Assembly: GCA_029256645.1 (NCBI GenBank)
Contig: JAQSXM010000030.1
Span: forward strand, 1-15,473
DNA length: 15,473 nt
Source: Sporomusa sp.
GTDB taxonomy: Bacteria; Bacillota_C; Negativicutes; Sporomusales; Sporomusaceae
Direction of reading: 5' to 3'
In this document: positions 1 to 6,108 of the stretch, one piece after another
How the letters are laid out: each line of letters begins with the position of its first letter
Position numbering within the stretch: position 1 is the first letter of the stretch
Made by a program: the position numbers and the translations under genes
The notes under the pieces: model-generated
Told to the model about the DNA's origin: nothing
What the model saw: only the letters and a program-made list of their open reading frames with translations
Databases searched by the model: none

Positions 1-65
1 AAGGCCCGCTTGCAAGCAAACAGAAACAGGGAATACTGACCCAAATCTTTAACTTCTTATTTTAA
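1..65 (+). CDS. flgH: FlgH, flagellar L-ring protein (3' end only)
   Basis: Only the last 20 codons and the TAA stop (63-65) lie in the window, in the frame starting at base 3. They read GPLASKQKQGILTQIFNFLF. This resembles the C-terminus of Firmicute FlgH proteins, where a G-L-S-x-KQ-x-G stretch precedes a short hydrophobic end. FlgH forms the L-ring bushing of the flagellar rod in the outer membrane. The immediately downstream flgI, the usual partner in flgH-flgI-flgJ operons, is the main support. The other two frames give shorter, unfamiliar peptides ending at 39 and 51. The identity rests on a short tail plus context. Confidence 0.72.
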   Translation, partial: GPLASKQKQGILTQIFNFLF

Positions 66-91
66 GGACAATGAGTAGTTCTAATTGTCCT
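65..91 (+). other. 8-bp inverted repeat between flgH and flgI
   Basis: AGGACAAT (65-72) is repeated inverted as ATTGTCCT (84-91), with an 11-base loop. It begins on the last base of the flgH stop codon. No T-tract follows, so it is not a typical terminator. It could be an mRNA-stability or expression-tuning hairpin between two cotranscribed genes. Confidence 0.4.
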
Positions 92-111
92 AAAACACTA
101 ATGGAGGACAT

Positions 112-1233
112 ATGCGCAAATTAACAGCAATCTTCCTGACCGCTGTACTGGCTGTAAGCATAACGGTTCCGGCCCTGGCTGCCCCAACCCAGGTCAGTAG
201 CCGGATTAAGGATGTGTCCAAGGTACAGGGCATGCGCAACAACCAGCTGAGTGGTTATGGACTGGTGGTGGGCCTGAACGGTACCGGCGATTCTAATAAA
301 AGTGTATTTACCCTGCAATCTATTGCCAATATGCTGAAATCTTTTGGTGTTGTCATCAATTCATCGGCGATTAAGCCCAAAAACGTGGCCGCTGTTATGA
401 TCACAGCCACGCTGCCGCCCTTTGCCAAACCAGGTGACACCATTGATATCACCGTATCCTCTATGAGCGACGCCAAAAGCCTGCAGGGGGGGACCCTCCT
501 GCAAACCCCGCTGCGGGGCGCTAATGGTCAGGTATATGCTGTCGGTCAGGGACCGGTGTCTACGGGCGGCTTTATTTTTGGCTCCGGTGGCTCCAGTCAG
601 CAAAAAAACTTTCCGACCGTTGCCAATATCCCGGCCGGTGCATTAGTGGAACGGGAAGTACCGATGCCATTTACGGATAAAGAGAAGGGCAAGATTACGC
701 TGGCGCTTAACCAGCCTGATTTTACGACAGCCAACCGGATCAGTGCGGCTATTGATCAGCGTTTTGGCTCGATCACGGTGGCCAAAGATCCGGGTACGGT
801 TGTTATTAATGTGCCTTATTATTATAATGAGGATATTGTCGGTTTTGTCGCGGCTCTGGAAGAGCTGCCAGTTACGCCGGATACAGTCGCCAAGGTTGTT
901 ATTAATGAACGGACAGGTACGATTGTGATTGGCAGCAATGTGACAATTGACCAGGTGGCTGTCGCTCAGGGCGGTCTTACCGTCAGGATCGGCAAGTCAA
1001 CAGAGGTTTCTCAACCGCCGTCCTTTTCTGACGGCAACACCGTTGTCACCACCGATACTACCATTGAGGCCAAAGAACAACCAGCAGGACTTATTGTGCT
1101 GCCGGCTTCAGCCAATGTGGGCGATGTAGTTGCCGCCCTGAATGCCGTAGGGGCAACACCCCGCGATATTATCTCCATCCTGCAGGCCATAAAAGCGGCA
1201 GGGGCCCTACACGCCGACCTACAAGTAATGTAA
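112..1233 (+). CDS. flgI: FlgI, flagellar P-ring protein
   Basis: FlgI assembles the P-ring around the flagellar rod in the peptidoglycan layer and together with FlgH forms the LP-ring bushing. The 373-residue product is the usual size for the family. It opens with a Sec signal peptide (basic MRK, hydrophobic residues 5-20, likely cleavage after PALA). It then shows the family N-terminal block SRIKDVSKVQGMRNNQLSGY followed by GLVVGLNGTGD (about 31-60). The C-terminal block with VGDVVAALNAVGATPRDIISIL and IKAAGAL (about 337-367) is equally characteristic. The ATG at 112 follows GGAGG (103-107) at normal spacing. It lies 46 bases after flgH and upstream of flgJ. A P-ring gene in a Firmicute implies an outer membrane, since monoderm flagella lack LP rings. 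Confidence 0.97.
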   Translation: MRKLTAIFLTAVLAVSITVPALAAPTQVSSRIKDVSKVQGMRNNQLSGYGLVVGLNGTGDSNKSVFTLQSIANMLKSFGVVINSSAIKPKNVAAVMITATLPPFAKPGDTIDITVSSMSDAKSLQGGTLLQTPLRGANGQVYAVGQGPVSTGGFIFGSGGSSQQKNFPTVANIPAGALVEREVPMPFTDKEKGKITLALNQPDFTTANRISAAIDQRFGSITVAKDPGTVVINVPYYYNEDIVGFVAALEELPVTPDTVAKVVINERTGTIVIGSNVTIDQVAVAQGGLTVRIGKSTEVSQPPSFSDGNTVVTTDTTIEAKEQPAGLIVLPASANVGDVVAALNAVGATPRDIISILQAIKAAGALHADLQVM

Positions 1234-1452
1234 CGCAGCAGGTTATAAACGCCCATCTGTGCGATGCTGTTACAATGAGTCTACTGCCAACTAGTTTTCG
1301 TCTAGTAGTCTCATAGGCGACGGTATCGTTGCTCTTGTGGGCGTTCTCTCCGACGTACTTCCCAGTACGACTGCGGTCACGTCCTCGTCGCGCCTCGCAG
1401 CTGGACATTTCTAACCAGCTGCGGGCCTGTACTAATAAGGGGTGAATGGATA
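1234..1452. repeat. Structured intergenic element between flgI and flgJ
   Basis: These 219 bases hold no credible gene but several inverted repeats. An outer pair AACGCCCA (1248-1255) / TGGGCGTT (1338-1345) encloses TGAGTCTACT (1276-1285) / AGTAGTCTCA (1304-1313), which pair with one mismatch. A hairpin CGTACT-TCCC-AGTACG follows (1354-1369), then a 9-bp perfect stem CGCAGCTGG (1396-1404) / CCAGCTGCG (1415-1423). The flanking genes are an operon pair that normally sits close together. The stretch therefore looks like an inserted palindromic (REP/MITE-like) repeat of the kind scattered between genes in Negativicutes genomes. That copy-number claim is inference from general familiarity; only the internal symmetry is seen here. 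Confidence 0.55.
1437..1444 (+). promoter_or_regulatory. Ribosome binding site fixing the flgJ TTG start
   Basis: AAGGGGTG ends 8 bases before TTG at 1453. The nearby ATG at 1446 is in another frame and meets TAA after seven codons. The SD therefore supports the TTG as the real start of flgJ. Confidence 0.7.
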
Positions 1453-1863
1453 TTGAAAATCAATCCTAACAATCTCATACAGCCAAACACAATCCCCACT
1501 AGCGGGGGGGCAGCTGTGCCTGACCAGGGAGCGGCTTTTGCCGCCAGGCTGGAAAAGGCTGTGCAGGCATCTGAACAGGCCGGAACATCACCGGCGGCAG
1601 CTTCAGCAAAGCGCAGTGAGGATGCTAAACTTAAAGCGGCCTGTCAGGAGATGGAAGCTGTTTTCCTGAATATGATGCTGTCGCGAATGCGGGCCAGTGT
1701 ACCAAAAACTAAGCTCATGGGCGACACATCAGGTGAAGAAACAATGCAATCGCTCCTGGACACTGAGTTAACAAAAAATATGGCGCAAGCCGGTGGGATG
1801 GGCTTGGCCGATATGTTGTACCGTCAGCTAAGTAAAAGCACTGTTAAAGGCCAGGCTCGATAG
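1453..1863 (+). CDS. flgJ: FlgJ-type rod-binding protein, no muramidase domain
   Basis: This is the N-terminal FlgJ module, which caps or binds the flagellar rod during assembly in the periplasm. The 136-residue product has a low-complexity Ala/Gln-rich N-terminus (1-55). The rod-binding domain follows at about 58-127, recognisable from AACQEMEAVFLNMMLSRMR, the GEETMQSLLDTELTKNMAQ helix and GGMGLADMLYRQL. Proteobacterial FlgJ (about 310 aa) adds a C-terminal glucosaminidase domain that opens the wall for the rod; that domain is absent here, as in many other lineages. The start is TTG, chosen because of the SD at 1437-1444. It follows flgI after an unusually long 219-base spacer. A perfect 8-bp inverted repeat straddles its stop codon. 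Confidence 0.92.
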   Translation: MKINPNNLIQPNTIPTSGGAAVPDQGAAFAARLEKAVQASEQAGTSPAAASAKRSEDAKLKAACQEMEAVFLNMMLSRMRASVPKTKLMGDTSGEETMQSLLDTELTKNMAQAGGMGLADMLYRQLSKSTVKGQAR

Positions 1864-1869
1864 CCTGGC
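1850..1869 (+). other. Hairpin across the flgJ stop codon
   Basis: GCCAGGCT (1850-1857) and AGCCTGGC (1862-1869) form a perfect 8-bp stem with a 4-base CGAT loop containing the first base of the TAG stop. The tail TTCTCTG is only partly T-rich, so at best this is a weak or partial terminator at the end of the flagellar genes. Confidence 0.45.
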
Positions 1870-1922
1870 TTCTCTGCATATACCGGTCAGCCTGATTTTC
1901 ATCATAAGGAGTGTGTGGTTCC

Positions 1923-3344
1923 ATGTTCAATCCTCTGCGGTTAAAAATGTCCCTCCTGGTTACAGCCTTGATTATGCTGCTTCTCCAGAGCTCGGGCTGG
2001 GCCGCCCCCGGTGCAGTAGTGAGCAAAATCAGGGTAAGCCAGAATGTTGAAACAGTACGGTTGGTTTTTGATGTGTCCGCTTTACCAGAGTACAAAATAA
2101 TGACCCTTGAGAACCCGCTTAGGCTGGTCATAGATATGCCGGGTACTGTAAACAAGACTGCTGCTCAATATGTTCTCAATGACCCGACAGTGGCGAAGCT
2201 GCGACTGGCTGAGGTTGAACCAGGCAAGCTTAGAGCTGTTGTCGACCTGAAAACAGCCTATGTTTATAAGGTATTTACCTTGAAAAATCCCAACCGCCTG
2301 ATTGTCGATATTATTAAAGATTATGAACGAAAACTGGTTGAAGAACCTGCACCAGGCATTAAATATACCTCCTGGCTAAGAAATCAAGCCAGTGGTCCCT
2401 TATGGGCCCATATTCTTGAAGTTGACCCCCAGGCAGGGTTTGCGCTAAAACCTATTCTATCCAACGGTGCAATCCAGGGACTGGAACCGCTGCTGCCAAT
2501 GGCTGAGCGTTCCGGGGCGATCGCTGCAGTCAACGGCTCTTATTTTGGGCTTGACGGTTCGATAATCGGGCTGCTTAAGATTGACGGTGAGATCGCCAGC
2601 ACGCCGGAAATGTCACGGACAGCGCTTGGCATTATGCCTGATGGCAAATTGCTTATAGATCAGGTTCACTATGAGGGTAAGATTGAATTACCAGACTCCA
2701 GGGAAATACCAATAAATGCGGTTAACCGGGAACGCGGCGAGAATGAGCTTGTTCTCTATAACGGCCTCTATGCGCCGGCAACAGGCTGTAATAATTTTGG
2801 GATAGAATATGTAGTTGTAAATGGCAAGGTAACTGCCGTCAATACCAGCAACTCGTCAATACCGTCAGACGGTTTTGTTCTTTCAGCTCACGGCGCTGCC
2901 GCAAAGCTGATCGCCGGACTTAAGGTTGGCGATAGCGTCAAAGTTAACCAGACACTGGGCCCGGTGTGGGATAATACCCAGCATGCATTGGGGGCAGGCC
3001 CTATGCTTGTTAAGAATAACAGTGTATTTTTAACAACTAAGATTGAAGAATTCGGTTCTGATGTGGCAGGTGGCCGCGCCCCCCGGACGGCACTTGGGCT
3101 CAAGGCAGACGGGACAATCCTCCTTGTTGTTGTTGATGGACGCCAGGAATTAAGCACAGGCATGACCTTGCTGGAGTTGGCGCTTTTTATGCAGGAACTG
3201 GGTGCTCAGGATGCTATGAATCTGGATGGCGGCGGTTCCAGTGAGATGGTATTAAACGGTAAGGTCATTAATAAACCCTCAGACCGGCGTGAACGGCGGG
3301 TTGGTGACGCGTTGGCAATTGTGCCGGGCCGTGTTGCTAATTAA
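1923..3344 (+). CDS. Exported AMIN-domain phosphodiester glycosidase (NAGPA family)
   Basis: The product is a 473-residue exported protein. The ATG at 1923 is preferred over GTG at 1911, because AAGGAG (1906-1911) overlaps the GTG but lies 11 bases before the ATG. Residues 1-28 form a signal peptide (likely cleavage after GWAA). An AMIN-like beta domain follows at about 32-115 (VRLVFDVSALPEYKIMTLE, NPLRLVIDMPG), a fold known to bind peptidoglycan or polysaccharide. The rest matches the phosphodiester glycosidase domain named after N-acetylglucosamine-1-phosphodiester alpha-N-acetylglucosaminidase: NGSYF at 204-208, RAPRTALG in the middle and NLDGGGSSEM at 433-442. Bacterial relatives are thought to act on cell-wall or exopolysaccharide phosphodiester-linked sugars; the substrate here is unknown. 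Its position after flagellar ring genes may be coincidental, or it may modify the wall near the basal body. Confidence 0.88.
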   Translation: MFNPLRLKMSLLVTALIMLLLQSSGWAAPGAVVSKIRVSQNVETVRLVFDVSALPEYKIMTLENPLRLVIDMPGTVNKTAAQYVLNDPTVAKLRLAEVEPGKLRAVVDLKTAYVYKVFTLKNPNRLIVDIIKDYERKLVEEPAPGIKYTSWLRNQASGPLWAHILEVDPQAGFALKPILSNGAIQGLEPLLPMAERSGAIAAVNGSYFGLDGSIIGLLKIDGEIASTPEMSRTALGIMPDGKLLIDQVHYEGKIELPDSREIPINAVNRERGENELVLYNGLYAPATGCNNFGIEYVVVNGKVTAVNTSNSSIPSDGFVLSAHGAAAKLIAGLKVGDSVKVNQTLGPVWDNTQHALGAGPMLVKNNSVFLTTKIEEFGSDVAGGRAPRTALGLKADGTILLVVVDGRQELSTGMTLLELALFMQELGAQDAMNLDGGGSSEMVLNGKVINKPSDRRERRVGDALAIVPGRVAN

Positions 3345-3393
3345 TGAAAATGCGCTATAATAAAAGTAGAGAATCCTTTACAGCAAAATACAA

Positions 3394-3402
3394 AGGCAGG
3401 TG
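3394..3402 (+). promoter_or_regulatory. Ribosome binding site supporting the ATG at 3410
   Basis: AGGCAGGTG ends 7 bases before the ATG at 3410. The in-frame upstream ATGs at 3344 and 3350 have no purine-rich SD. The one at 3344 overlaps the upstream stop (TAATG), so translational coupling to a longer form remains possible. Confidence 0.5.
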
Positions 3403-3409
3403 TTTCTGG

Positions 3410-3724
3410 ATGGCTCACAAGAAGAGTATAATGATCATAACCCTGCTGCTGATTGTTGTCAGCGCGGTAGCATGGTCATTGGCAGCAGGCCAGCTGGTTG
3501 ACCAGCGCGGTGTATTAGCAGGTAGTGTTTTGTCAAATGGGTTGGTTGCCCCTGGTGCTATGACCCGGGAAGGCGATATACTTGTTTATGTTAACACCCT
3601 TACCGGTCCGGCGGTCGCAGTACGCGCCAACACTGACGGAATTGTCCGTGAAGTACTGGTTAAGCCTGGCGACAAAGTCAAAAGCGGTGATATTTTAGTA
3701 AGGGTTGAACCGCTTAAGCGGTAA
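3410..3724 (+). CDS. Membrane-anchored biotinyl/lipoyl-like (barrel-sandwich hybrid) small protein
   Basis: The product is 104 residues from the preferred start, or 126 if translation begins at 3344. MAHKK is followed by one hydrophobic segment (about 6-26), a membrane anchor or uncleaved signal. The remainder is a compact beta domain: GLVAPGAMTREGDILVYVN (44-62), a TGPAVAVRA strand, then DGIVREVLVKPGDKVKSGDI (76-95). This G-x-V-x-x-x-x-V-x-x-G-D-x-V-x-x-G-D pattern is the hallmark of biotinyl/lipoyl-like domains, also found in HlyD/AcrA adaptors. It ends VEPLKR, placed like the VEAMKM biotinylation loop. With no second half after it, covalent attachment is doubtful. A role as a periplasmic adaptor fragment is a guess. 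The gene sits between the glycosidase and the S55 gene and is probably cotranscribed with them. Confidence 0.7.
   Translation: MAHKKSIMIITLLLIVVSAVAWSLAAGQLVDQRGVLAGSVLSNGLVAPGAMTREGDILVYVNTLTGPAVAVRANTDGIVREVLVKPGDKVKSGDILVRVEPLKR
3709..3722. repeat. 14-bp perfect palindrome at a gene end
   Basis: ACCGCTTAAGCGGT is fully self-complementary and covers the last codons of the small biotinyl/lipoyl-like gene up to the first base of its TAA. No T-tract follows. It may be chance codon use (PLKR), a protein-binding palindrome or a small RNA hairpin. Confidence 0.35.
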
Positions 3725-3799
3725 TTACCCTATTAAAGGAAGCTGAATTAGGGAGGCTAAGTTTTGGCATCCTAATCTTCTTCGTGGAAGGATGAACAT

Positions 3800-5650
3800 A
3801 TGTTGAATATTCTAAGGCGTTGCCTGACAGCGCTAGCGGCAGTACTTATCATCATGCCGATTGCTTACGTTCAAGCTGCGCCTGAATTTATGCCTGTTGA
3901 CCAAATTGTCAAAGGCATGCATGGAACAGCCAAAACTGTTGTCTCAGGCACTCAAATTGAAGAATTTGGTGTAGAAGTTCTCGGGGTTATGAAACAAAAA
4001 GGTCCGTCCGGTGATCTGATTCTGGTTCGAACATATGGTGATGTTATTGAGCGAACCGGCGGTATTGCCCAGGGAATGAGCGGCAGTCCGGTATATATTA
4101 ACGGTAAACTGGTCGGTGCCATCGCCTATGGCTGGTCGTTAACAGACCATAAGATTGGTATGGTGACACCTATTGCCGATATGCTCAAGTTATGGGAATT
4201 AAATAATGGTCAGGCTGAACTGCAGGCACCGGCAGCAGAAACGCCCGCAGAAACGCCCGCAGAAACGCCCGCCAATGCAGTCAGTACGCCCTTAATGGCC
4301 TCAGGATTTGGCGAACAGGCCCTGAAAATGCTGACAGAAAAGCTTAAACCCTATAATCTAACCCCTTATGCAGTGAGCGGCAGTATGTCTGATGACAACA
4401 ATGGCATTGCCTATAATAAGACCGTTGAGCCAGGCAGCACTGTCGGCGTGCAATTGGTACGCGGGGATGTCAGTCTGGGGGCATTAGGTACTGTAACCTA
4501 TGTCGATGGGGATAAACTCTTAGCTTTTGGTCATCCGTTTCTTAAAAAGGGTAAGGTTAACTATTTCCTGACAGATGCCGACGTCTATACTACCTTAAGC
4601 GGCCTGGAAAACTCTTTTAAAGTAGGAACATCAACCGAACTGATCGGGATGGTTAACCAGGACAGAGGCGCCGGTATTGCCGGCACACTGGGTAAATTTC
4701 CTAACGTCGTACCGCTCCGGATTACTGTTACCGATAAAGATTTAGGCCGTACCAATGAATTATGGGCCCAGGTTGTACAGGATGAGGATTTGGCACCTAC
4801 TCTATCTGCTGTCAGTGTGTTTAATGCGATTGAGAAGACGACTGACCGCACCGGTTCAGGTACGGCCAGAATTAACTTTGAAATCAGTGCTGCCGGCATT
4901 CCCGGCGGAGTATTAACGCGTGAAAATATGTTTTACACTCAGGGGAATATCGGTGAAATGGCAGTAGCTGAGGTGCATGAGGCACTGGCGCTGCTGACCG
5001 GTAACCAGTTTACCCCTGTTAGTATTATGGATGTTAAGGTAAATGTTACCATCGACAGCGAGCGGCGGACAGCTACTATTGTTGAGGCTAAAGCCAATAC
5101 CGCTACCGCCAAACCCGGGGATAAGGTAGAGATCGCTGTCAAAATTAAACCGTTTCGTGGTGACCCTATCATCAGATGTGCCACCTACACTGTACCCAAG
5201 GAACAACAGCCTGGGGCACTGATGCTGGCAGTACGTGGCGGGGGGATGGTTTCTGTCGCCCAGCTTGTTGGCAAACGTCAAAACGGTGAAGAGGATCTGA
5301 GTAAACTATTTATGCTCAAACCACGGGCTAAGTCTCTGGAGGAAGCAGTCCAGGAGCTTGTTAACCGTGACCGTAATAATGACATTGTCGTGGAAGCCAT
5401 TGAGATGAGTATGCCTGATGCTGCTTTAGGTAATGCCGGCAAAAATGTAAAACAGATTGCCGGTACCTTTGAAACCGCCCCTAGCCCGGCTTTACCGGAA
5501 ACGTCTGTTAAGAACCCGGCTAAACCCGGCCGTACAGGCAGCGAAGCCGCGAAAAGTACCAAAGGGGACGAGTTAAAACACAAGGTATATGTAACGACCG
5601 ACTATATCATTGATGGCGATTCCCAGGTTATGCTAAATATAACAAAATAG
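3800..5650 (+). CDS. Exported SpoIVB/S55-type peptidase-domain protein
   Basis: The 616-residue product starts at ATG 3800, 6 bases after GGAAGGAT (3786-3793). Residues 1-27 form a signal peptide (likely cut after VQAA). Two blocks resemble the SpoIVB (MEROPS S55) serine-peptidase core. GMSGSPVYINGKLVGAIAYG starts at residue 92, with candidate nucleophile Ser94. GALGTVTYVDGDKLLAFGHP starts at residue 227, with candidate His245. In B. subtilis SpoIVB the His precedes the Ser; here the order is reversed. The SpoIVB PDZ domain is not evident. A Pro-rich linker (about 142-160) contains three ETPA repeats. The long C-terminal half has beta-rich stretches and a charged linker (about 560-597). Large S55-domain proteins of this layout occur outside the sporulation pathway, so a general envelope role is more likely than sigma-K signalling. 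Substrate unknown; activity unproven. Confidence 0.85.
   Translation: MLNILRRCLTALAAVLIIMPIAYVQAAPEFMPVDQIVKGMHGTAKTVVSGTQIEEFGVEVLGVMKQKGPSGDLILVRTYGDVIERTGGIAQGMSGSPVYINGKLVGAIAYGWSLTDHKIGMVTPIADMLKLWELNNGQAELQAPAAETPAETPAETPANAVSTPLMASGFGEQALKMLTEKLKPYNLTPYAVSGSMSDDNNGIAYNKTVEPGSTVGVQLVRGDVSLGALGTVTYVDGDKLLAFGHPFLKKGKVNYFLTDADVYTTLSGLENSFKVGTSTELIGMVNQDRGAGIAGTLGKFPNVVPLRITVTDKDLGRTNELWAQVVQDEDLAPTLSAVSVFNAIEKTTDRTGSGTARINFEISAAGIPGGVLTRENMFYTQGNIGEMAVAEVHEALALLTGNQFTPVSIMDVKVNVTIDSERRTATIVEAKANTATAKPGDKVEIAVKIKPFRGDPIIRCATYTVPKEQQPGALMLAVRGGGMVSVAQLVGKRQNGEEDLSKLFMLKPRAKSLEEAVQELVNRDRNNDIVVEAIEMSMPDAALGNAGKNVKQIAGTFETAPSPALPETSVKNPAKPGRTGSEAAKSTKGDELKHKVYVTTDYIIDGDSQVMLNITK
4235..4270 (+). 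repeat. Three perfect 12-bp tandem repeats (ETPA linker)
   Basis: GCAGAAACGCCC occurs three times head to tail (4235-4246, 4247-4258, 4259-4270) inside the S55-type gene, encoding a repeated Ala-Glu-Thr-Pro linker. Identical units suggest recent slippage, so copy number may vary between strains without shifting the frame. Confidence 0.9.
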
Positions 5651-5655
5651 TACGG

Positions 5656-5691
5656 AATAAATAAAAGCCGCATATGCGGCTTTTATTTATT
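5656..5691. terminator. Bidirectional Rho-independent terminator (36-bp perfect palindrome)
   Basis: The stretch is a perfect palindrome centred between 5673 and 5674. It has a GCCGC/GCGGC core with an A-rich left arm and a T-rich right arm (TTTTATTTATT), starting 6 bases after the TAG of the S55 gene. Either strand gives a GC stem followed by U-rich RNA, so it can stop transcription from both sides. It ends the envelope block that starts at 1923. Confidence 0.92.
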
Positions 5692-5696
5692 TATAA

Positions 5697-6095
5697 GCTT
5701 TGAGAGGCTGAAAGTCCTTATAAAACAAGGAGAGCCAAGGTCAATGGCCGGCTGAGCAAAGAGACGGGCCCGCAACCCCGGTAACCCCCCGGCCTTTGCC
5801 GGAAAAAGCGCTCCGCAGGAGAAAAGCCGGGCGGTATTCCGTTAAGAAATCCGTACTGTTTGAGCGTAGCGAGTTTACGGATTGTAGGAAGACCGTCCGG
5901 CTTTTCAGCTTTTGGAGGCTTTGGGCCTAGACTTTTTGTTACTTTTGGGGCAATGCCAAAAGTAAAAGTCCTGGGTGTACCAGGCATCGCCGATAGCTAC
6001 CGGAAAATAGAGGCATTTAAAATAGCCGTCAGTTAGCAGGGAATTGAAAATAAATATTGAATACTATTAAAGATTAACAGAGCCGAATAAGGTTT
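5697..6095. repeat. Gene-free, inverted-repeat-rich intergenic element
   Basis: About 400 bases separate the terminator from mlaE. Its left part pairs GGCT (5706-5709) with AGCC (5733-5736) around TCCTT (5715-5719) / AAGGA (5727-5731), and has a CCGGC-CTTT-GCCGG hairpin (5789-5802). A large hairpin follows: 5821-5835 pairs with 5892-5906 over 15 bp with one G-U, enclosing AATCCGTA (5848-5855) / TACGGATT (5876-5883). Then come TTACTTTTGG (5939-5948) / CCAAAAGTAA (5956-5965) and CCTGG (5970-5974) / CCAGG (5980-5984). The minus-strand open frame across it (5718-5987) looks like a repeat read-through, not a protein. The A/T-rich last 80 bases should hold the mlaE promoter. A -35-like TTGAAA at 6044 has only a poorly spaced TATTAA at 6065, so no promoter is called. 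Confidence 0.6.
5821..5906. repeat. Long imperfect hairpin with 15-bp outer stem
   Basis: GAAAAGCCGG (5821-5830) pairs perfectly with CCGGCTTTTC (5897-5906). The stem continues through one G-U to 5835/5892. An inner 8-bp stem (5848-5855 / 5876-5883) brackets a TGAGCGTAGCGAG loop. This is the most strongly folded part of the spacer and the likely core of a repeat unit. Confidence 0.75.
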
Positions 6096-6101
6096 AAGGA
6101 G
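6096..6101 (+). promoter_or_regulatory. Ribosome binding site that decides the mlaE start
   Basis: AAGGAG lies only 1 base before the ATG at 6103 but 7 bases before the in-frame ATG at 6109. Normal spacing favours 6109, shortening the protein by two residues. Confidence 0.75.
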
Positions 6102-6108
6102 CATGACT

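Noticed and set aside
1169..1408. Minus-strand open frame of 79 codons overlapping flgI and the flgI-flgJ spacer
   Set aside because: It runs antisense into the flgI 3' end and through palindromes, and is Arg/Ser-rich with no domain. It appears to be an artefact of the repeat.
1911..1922. GTG start for the glycosidase gene
   Set aside because: The SD AAGGAG (1906-1911) overlaps this codon, which leaves no spacing. The ATG at 1923 gives normal spacing and a cleaner signal peptide.
5706..5790. Possible riboswitch (SAM- or cobalamin-like strings)
   Set aside because: Only short similarities exist (GGGCCCGCAACC, GCTGAAAGTCC). The conserved kink-turn and core of SAM-I and the B12 box are missing, and the downstream genes do not match those regulons.
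5718..5987. Minus-strand open frame of 89 codons in the spacer before mlaE
   Set aside because: It lies wholly inside stacked inverted repeats, has no SD, and its composition (Pro/Lys/Gly-rich, no recognisable domain) fits a read-through of a noncoding repeat.
6044..6070. Promoter for mlaE (TTGAAA with TATTAA)
   Set aside because: The spacer is only 15 bases and the -10 is weak, so it cannot be separated from chance in this A/T-rich stretch.
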